A stretch of 9,825 bases of DNA. Origin: Roseimaritima sp. (GTDB lineage: Bacteria; Planctomycetota; Planctomycetia; Pirellulales; Pirellulaceae). The position numbers and the translations under genes are program-made. Of the stretch, positions 6,919 to 9,825 are shown piece after piece (within the stretch, counting starts at the first letter, position 1; every line of letters starts with the position of its first letter). The DNA is taken from assembly GCA_007124075.1 (NCBI GenBank), contig SLFV01000350.1, positions 1-9,825 on the forward strand. Reading direction: 5' to 3'. The notes beneath the pieces were generated by a model. The model was not told the DNA's origin. It searched no databases and saw only the letters and a program-made list of their open reading frames with translations.

Positions 6919-8484
6919 TTACAGAGGAAATTCTGCTTGGTCGTACAGCGGTAGATAGCGGTAATAAACCTCCAGGATCATTGCTGCCATGGCGGTGGTG
7001 TACAAACGCCCTCCGACGTCGCCGTAGTGGTCTCGGAAATGCCAGCTACCGGCCTGATGGCCACGCTTTTCTTGGGTCCTAATCAGGTAGTCTCGCAAGG
7101 GTGGATGCCATTGCTGCCACTGGTCGGAACGCGAATGATGCAATGCCAAGGTGGCGTAATAGTTGTGGTAGACATTGTTGGGCAACGCGCCCCACTGCGA
7201 CAGTTGCCGCAATCCTGCTTGATGGGCTGGGTTGTGGGGCGGACGCCCCAAATACAACTGCAACGTGAGCCCGATCGCGGTCGGCGTCTTGGAAACCTCT
7301 GGTTTACGATATCCGAAATGCAAACCCTGATCGGGTGACAGCCCGTCGACATATTGTTTTGTTCGTTCGAAAACATCGCTGGGTAATTGGATCTTCAGCC
7401 GGTGGGCTCCCCGCAGTGCCATAATCTGCCAAGCCGTCAACGTGATGTCCCCAGGGGTTCCTGGGGTATAACCCCAACTGCCGTCCTCGTGTCGTGCGGC
7501 CAGAACAAAACGCGTCAACTCCTCCGTCATCCCCCGCAGTTCTTGGTCCCCGGTCATCGCGGCTGCTTCGGCGACTGCCAGGGTTGCAATCCCGTGGCCG
7601 TACATGCTGCCCATTTGCAAATCCGCCCCAATCTCCACCTCTCGCATTTGGCCTCGTAGGTAATACAGTCCGCGATCGACATGCTCCGCGTAACGGCCGC
7701 TTTCATGGGTGTAGCCAGCCCCCAGAAACGCAAGCAGCGCCAAACCGGTGGCAGCGGTGGGGGGCGCGGGTAACTGTTCCGGGTTATGCCGATGGTCCTG
7801 GCACCGGCCATTGCAAGGTGGGCCGTTTAACGAAAAACTCCAGCTTCCGTCACGACGCTGATGATCCGCCAACCACTGCAGAGCCAATTCAACCGCAGCT
7901 TCACTTGCGGGGGTCGCGCCGTATACTGCCCCCCAGTGTTGTCGACCTTCAGCCGATCGCCCCTGCAGCCCACCACCGCTGATCATCGGTTGGCTGGAGC
8001 TTGCAGCGGCTTCGGCGTTGTGGAGCATTTGCTGGACCGACCGATCGAGCGCTGAGGAGTCGGATTCGGCAGACTCCAGTGGGGAGCGGACGGTAATCCG
8101 GTTAGGAAACGTCAACGGTGATTCGATAGGTGCCTCACGAGCTTCGGCATTGTCCAAGAGAAACGGATCGGTCATTTCCAAACGAACGATTGGCTGGATC
8201 GTTACCTGGTCGTGATGGTCGGTCCGCAGCCACAAGACCTGATGGAACGAGGGGCGTGCGGGGACTGTCAGCATGGCCAGCGTCAGCAGCACGATCAGGT
8301 GAAGGATCAGGCTGATCAACCACGCCGGCAACCGAACCTCATACCGATCCAGCAAACGTCCCTGCACGACGTGTCCCCGCGCCGGACCGGGGGAATCAGC
8401 AGACGACGGCACCACCACCGGTGGCACGTTCGTAGCCAGCGGGGGAGGGGGGACAGTTGCAGTTATGGGAGGTGAAGCGGTCAT
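6919..8484 (-). CDS. Membrane-anchored squalene-cyclase-like toroid protein
   Basis: A 521-residue protein in three parts. Residues 1-50 are Pro-rich (VPPPP, PPVVVP) and probably cytoplasmic. A membrane helix lies at about 54-74. After a polar linker, residues about 190-521 form repeats like the alpha/alpha toroid of prenyltransferases and squalene cyclases: LQWLADHQRRDGSWSF (202-217), TAATGLALLAFLGAGYTH (243-260), GHGIATLAVAEA (297-308), RHEDGSWGY (331-339) and TPTAIGLTLQLYLG (400-413). The DxDD acid motif of hopene cyclases is absent, so cyclase activity is unlikely. CNGRCQDHRH (224-233) might bind a metal. The toroid should face the periplasm. Similar anchored toroid proteins seem common in planctomycetes (recalled, not searched). 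The start ATG lacks a Shine-Dalgarno sequence. The gene follows the GspE-like gene by 124 bp. Function unknown. Confidence 0.78.
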   Translation of the reverse strand: MTASPPITATVPPPPLATNVPPVVVPSSADSPGPARGHVVQGRLLDRYEVRLPAWLISLILHLIVLLTLAMLTVPARPSFHQVLWLRTDHHDQVTIQPIVRLEMTDPFLLDNAEAREAPIESPLTFPNRITVRSPLESAESDSSALDRSVQQMLHNAEAAASSSQPMISGGGLQGRSAEGRQHWGAVYGATPASEAAVELALQWLADHQRRDGSWSFSLNGPPCNGRCQDHRHNPEQLPAPPTAATGLALLAFLGAGYTHESGRYAEHVDRGLYYLRGQMREVEIGADLQMGSMYGHGIATLAVAEAAAMTGDQELRGMTEELTRFVLAARHEDGSWGYTPGTPGDITLTAWQIMALRGAHRLKIQLPSDVFERTKQYVDGLSPDQGLHFGYRKPEVSKTPTAIGLTLQLYLGRPPHNPAHQAGLRQLSQWGALPNNVYHNYYATLALHHSRSDQWQQWHPPLRDYLIRTQEKRGHQAGSWHFRDHYGDVGGRLYTTAMAAMILEVYYRYLPLYDQAEFPL

Positions 8485-8608
8485 AACGATCAGCGCGGCC
8501 TGTGAGACAGTTCGTCCTGATCGAGTATAGCTTGTCGGCAGTCAAAGGTAGGAATTTCCAGATCACCCGTGATGGCGCAACCGGCGCTCACACGCCGTCG
8601 GATGTGCC
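8485..8608. other. Spacer between the GspE-like and toroid genes
   Basis: These 124 bp contain, on the minus strand, a 5-bp hairpin CGGCG/CGCCG with a six-base loop shortly after the GspE-like stop, without a T-run. A TATACT hexamer occurs near 8523-8528 with no -35 at a proper distance. No firm promoter or terminator is visible, so read-through from the GspE-like gene into the toroid gene is plausible. Confidence 0.35.
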
Positions 8609-9825
8609 CTATTTTCCGCTGCTGGCAAACGCGCGTTTGACTTCATCCAGACTGGTCAGGCCGCGGGCAACGGTCAAAATCGCCTCGGATTGCAAGCTCC
8701 GATGCCCTTCGCTGCGAGCAACCTGGCGGAGTTTATTCAGGTCCCTGGTCTTGGCCAGTGCGTCGCGCAGCTTGGGACCGACCTGCAACAATTCAAAGAC
8801 CCCAATTCGGCCCATGAAACTGCGTCCATGGCAAACCGGACAGGGGGTTATCGGGGCTGGGTTCCCTTTTTCGTCCACCTGCTGTTCGATCGGTGGGGGC
8901 ACAAAGGGGTTGTACAGGACCGCCACACGTCCCTGGGGAATACCAAGCTGCTGCAGCAGTTGCGGGCTGGGCTGGAACGCCTGACGACAATGATCACACA
9001 ATCGGCGCGTCAAACGCTGGTTGACCACAACGGACACTGTCTGCAAAATCGCTTTTGCGCACTTGGGATACTTGGCCAACAACCTCACCAAGGCTTCGAT
9101 CGCATCGCCAGCAACCAACCGGGTGTAGGCGTGCTTTTCATGTAATTGGACTTGCTCCAAGATCAGTTGAAACGTGGCTTCATTCGGGATCTCCGGCAGC
9201 ACGAATAAATCAGGCTCCTTCAAAACCATCGACCTCACCAGTTCTTCGGCAGACTTCCCTGTGGAGCCACCATAATAGTTGTTGGCGATGTTGATGATTT
9301 CAGGCTCTTTGCGTTCCTGATGTTCGATTGACTGAAAATCGCGTGTCAAGCGATCTGCGGCTTCCATCGATACCTGCCAAGTGGTGGTCAACCCCATTCC
9401 CTGCGGGGCGCTGATGACAAGTAAGTGACCATTATCATCCAACGCCGCTTTCAAATGGGCCTTCATCCGGTCACGCATCCCGAGGTCGGTCAGATTCTCG
9501 AAAGGTGTCTTCTCCGGCTCAATTCGGACCAGCACCCGCTCACCGGTATTGGTCCCCTGGCTTTGGACGGTGATGATGTACTTTGCCTTTTTGACCTTGG
9601 TGGTGCAGGACCCTTTCTGAGCGCTCCGTCGGTCGGCGGGGTTCAATCCACTGATCTGTTTCAGCGAATACAGCATCGCATCCCCCGCGTCTCGGGGCAG
9701 CAGGGGCAAGGGTTCCCATTGCCCGTCGATCTGGTACCGCATCGCGACATGCTGCTGGGTGAAGTCCATTAGGATAAAATTGCTGCGGGCGCTGATTGCA
9801 TGGGCGACCTGCCCACCCGCGACCG
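8609..9825 (-). CDS. Divergent GspE/PulE-type secretion ATPase, 5' end missing
   Basis: The frame is open to the right edge, so the start lies outside; the Met at 9769 is internal. The product resembles the hexameric ATPases that drive type II secretion or type IV pili at the inner membrane. Numbering from that Met: the N2-type domain at 1-90 (MRYQIDGQWEPLPLLPRDAG, then SQGTNTGERVLVRIE); a P-loop region SAPQGMGLTTT (120-130); a Walker B-like LKEPDLFVLPEI (183-194); and the two CxxC pairs of the GspE zinc site, RLCDHC (256-261) and CPVCHGRSFMGRIGVFELL (310-328). Two key features are altered. The Walker A Lys is Leu127 (TTG at 9389-9391), and the usual STLHT His box is replaced near TRLVAGDA. 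It may therefore be a non-hydrolysing paralogue. The family call is fairly firm; activity and the system served are not known. A downstream toroid gene follows. Confidence 0.8.
   Translation of the reverse strand, partial: VAGGQVAHAISARSNFILMDFTQQHVAMRYQIDGQWEPLPLLPRDAGDAMLYSLKQISGLNPADRRSAQKGSCTTKVKKAKYIITVQSQGTNTGERVLVRIEPEKTPFENLTDLGMRDRMKAHLKAALDDNGHLLVISAPQGMGLTTTWQVSMEAADRLTRDFQSIEHQERKEPEIINIANNYYGGSTGKSAEELVRSMVLKEPDLFVLPEIPNEATFQLILEQVQLHEKHAYTRLVAGDAIEALVRLLAKYPKCAKAILQTVSVVVNQRLTRRLCDHCRQAFQPSPQLLQQLGIPQGRVAVLYNPFVPPPIEQQVDEKGNPAPITPCPVCHGRSFMGRIGVFELLQVGPKLRDALAKTRDLNKLRQVARSEGHRSLQSEAILTVARGLTSLDEVKRAFASSGK

Noticed and set aside
6919..8484. Squalene-hopene cyclase or a true prenyltransferase
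   Set aside because: Only the toroid repeats are shared. The catalytic DxDD is missing and the N-terminal anchor layout does not match those enzymes.
9250..9270. GGSTGKS in the GspE-like protein as a replacement P-loop
   Set aside because: The Gly spacing does not fit GxxxxGK[ST], and the segment aligns with the region before Walker B, not with a nucleotide-binding loop.
1..9825. Mobile elements, CRISPR arrays, tRNA or rRNA genes
   Set aside because: Reading both strands, I saw no spaced direct repeats, transposase, integrase or cloverleaf-like sequence.

Overview
The window looks like chromosomal DNA from a planctomycete, most likely of the Rhodopirellula/Pirellulaceae type. The base composition is a moderate GC bias. 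Most starts lack a Shine-Dalgarno sequence. Three proteins point the same way: a large LptD-like protein with few cysteines, a membrane-anchored squalene-cyclase-like toroid protein with a CxxxC motif, and a divergent GspE/PulE-type ATPase whose P-loop lysine is missing. The assignment rests on protein family resemblance read by eye, not on a database search.

Layout, left to right. Positions 1-178 hold the start of a probable unidentified gene running off the left edge on the minus strand. A 239-bp divergent spacer with a C-rich tract follows. Next on the plus strand are an LptD/OstA-like outer-membrane assembly protein (418-3540), a 336-bp spacer, a type I-beta DAHP synthase (aroF, 3877-4893), and a two-domain SAM-dependent methyltransferase (4978-5934). 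fxsA lies tail to tail with the methyltransferase (minus, 5942-6433). A small membrane-anchored protein is divergent from fxsA (plus, 6521-6835). A REP-like patch of dyads separates it from the toroid protein (minus, 6919-8484). Upstream of that, in the same orientation, is the 3' part of the GspE/PulE-like ATPase gene (8609-9825), cut by the right edge.

How the genes relate. lptD, fxsA, the small protein and the toroid protein all concern the envelope. aroF commits carbon to aromatic amino acids and stands apart from these. No single operon covers the window. The GspE-like and toroid genes could be co-transcribed (124-bp gap), and so could aroF and the methyltransferase gene (84-bp gap).

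Most worth a second look: (1) the aroF leader, where an 18-bp perfect palindrome, a five-codon reading frame, an AT-rich hairpin and a strong intrinsic terminator lie within 145 bp of the start codon, with a 9-bp pairing that could act as antiterminator; (2) the toroid protein's membrane anchor, which carries the Ser/His spacing of TonB; (3) the GspE-like ATPase, whose Walker A lysine is Leu and whose His box is gone; (4) the LptD-like protein, which lacks the cysteines used for disulfide maturation in E. coli LptD.
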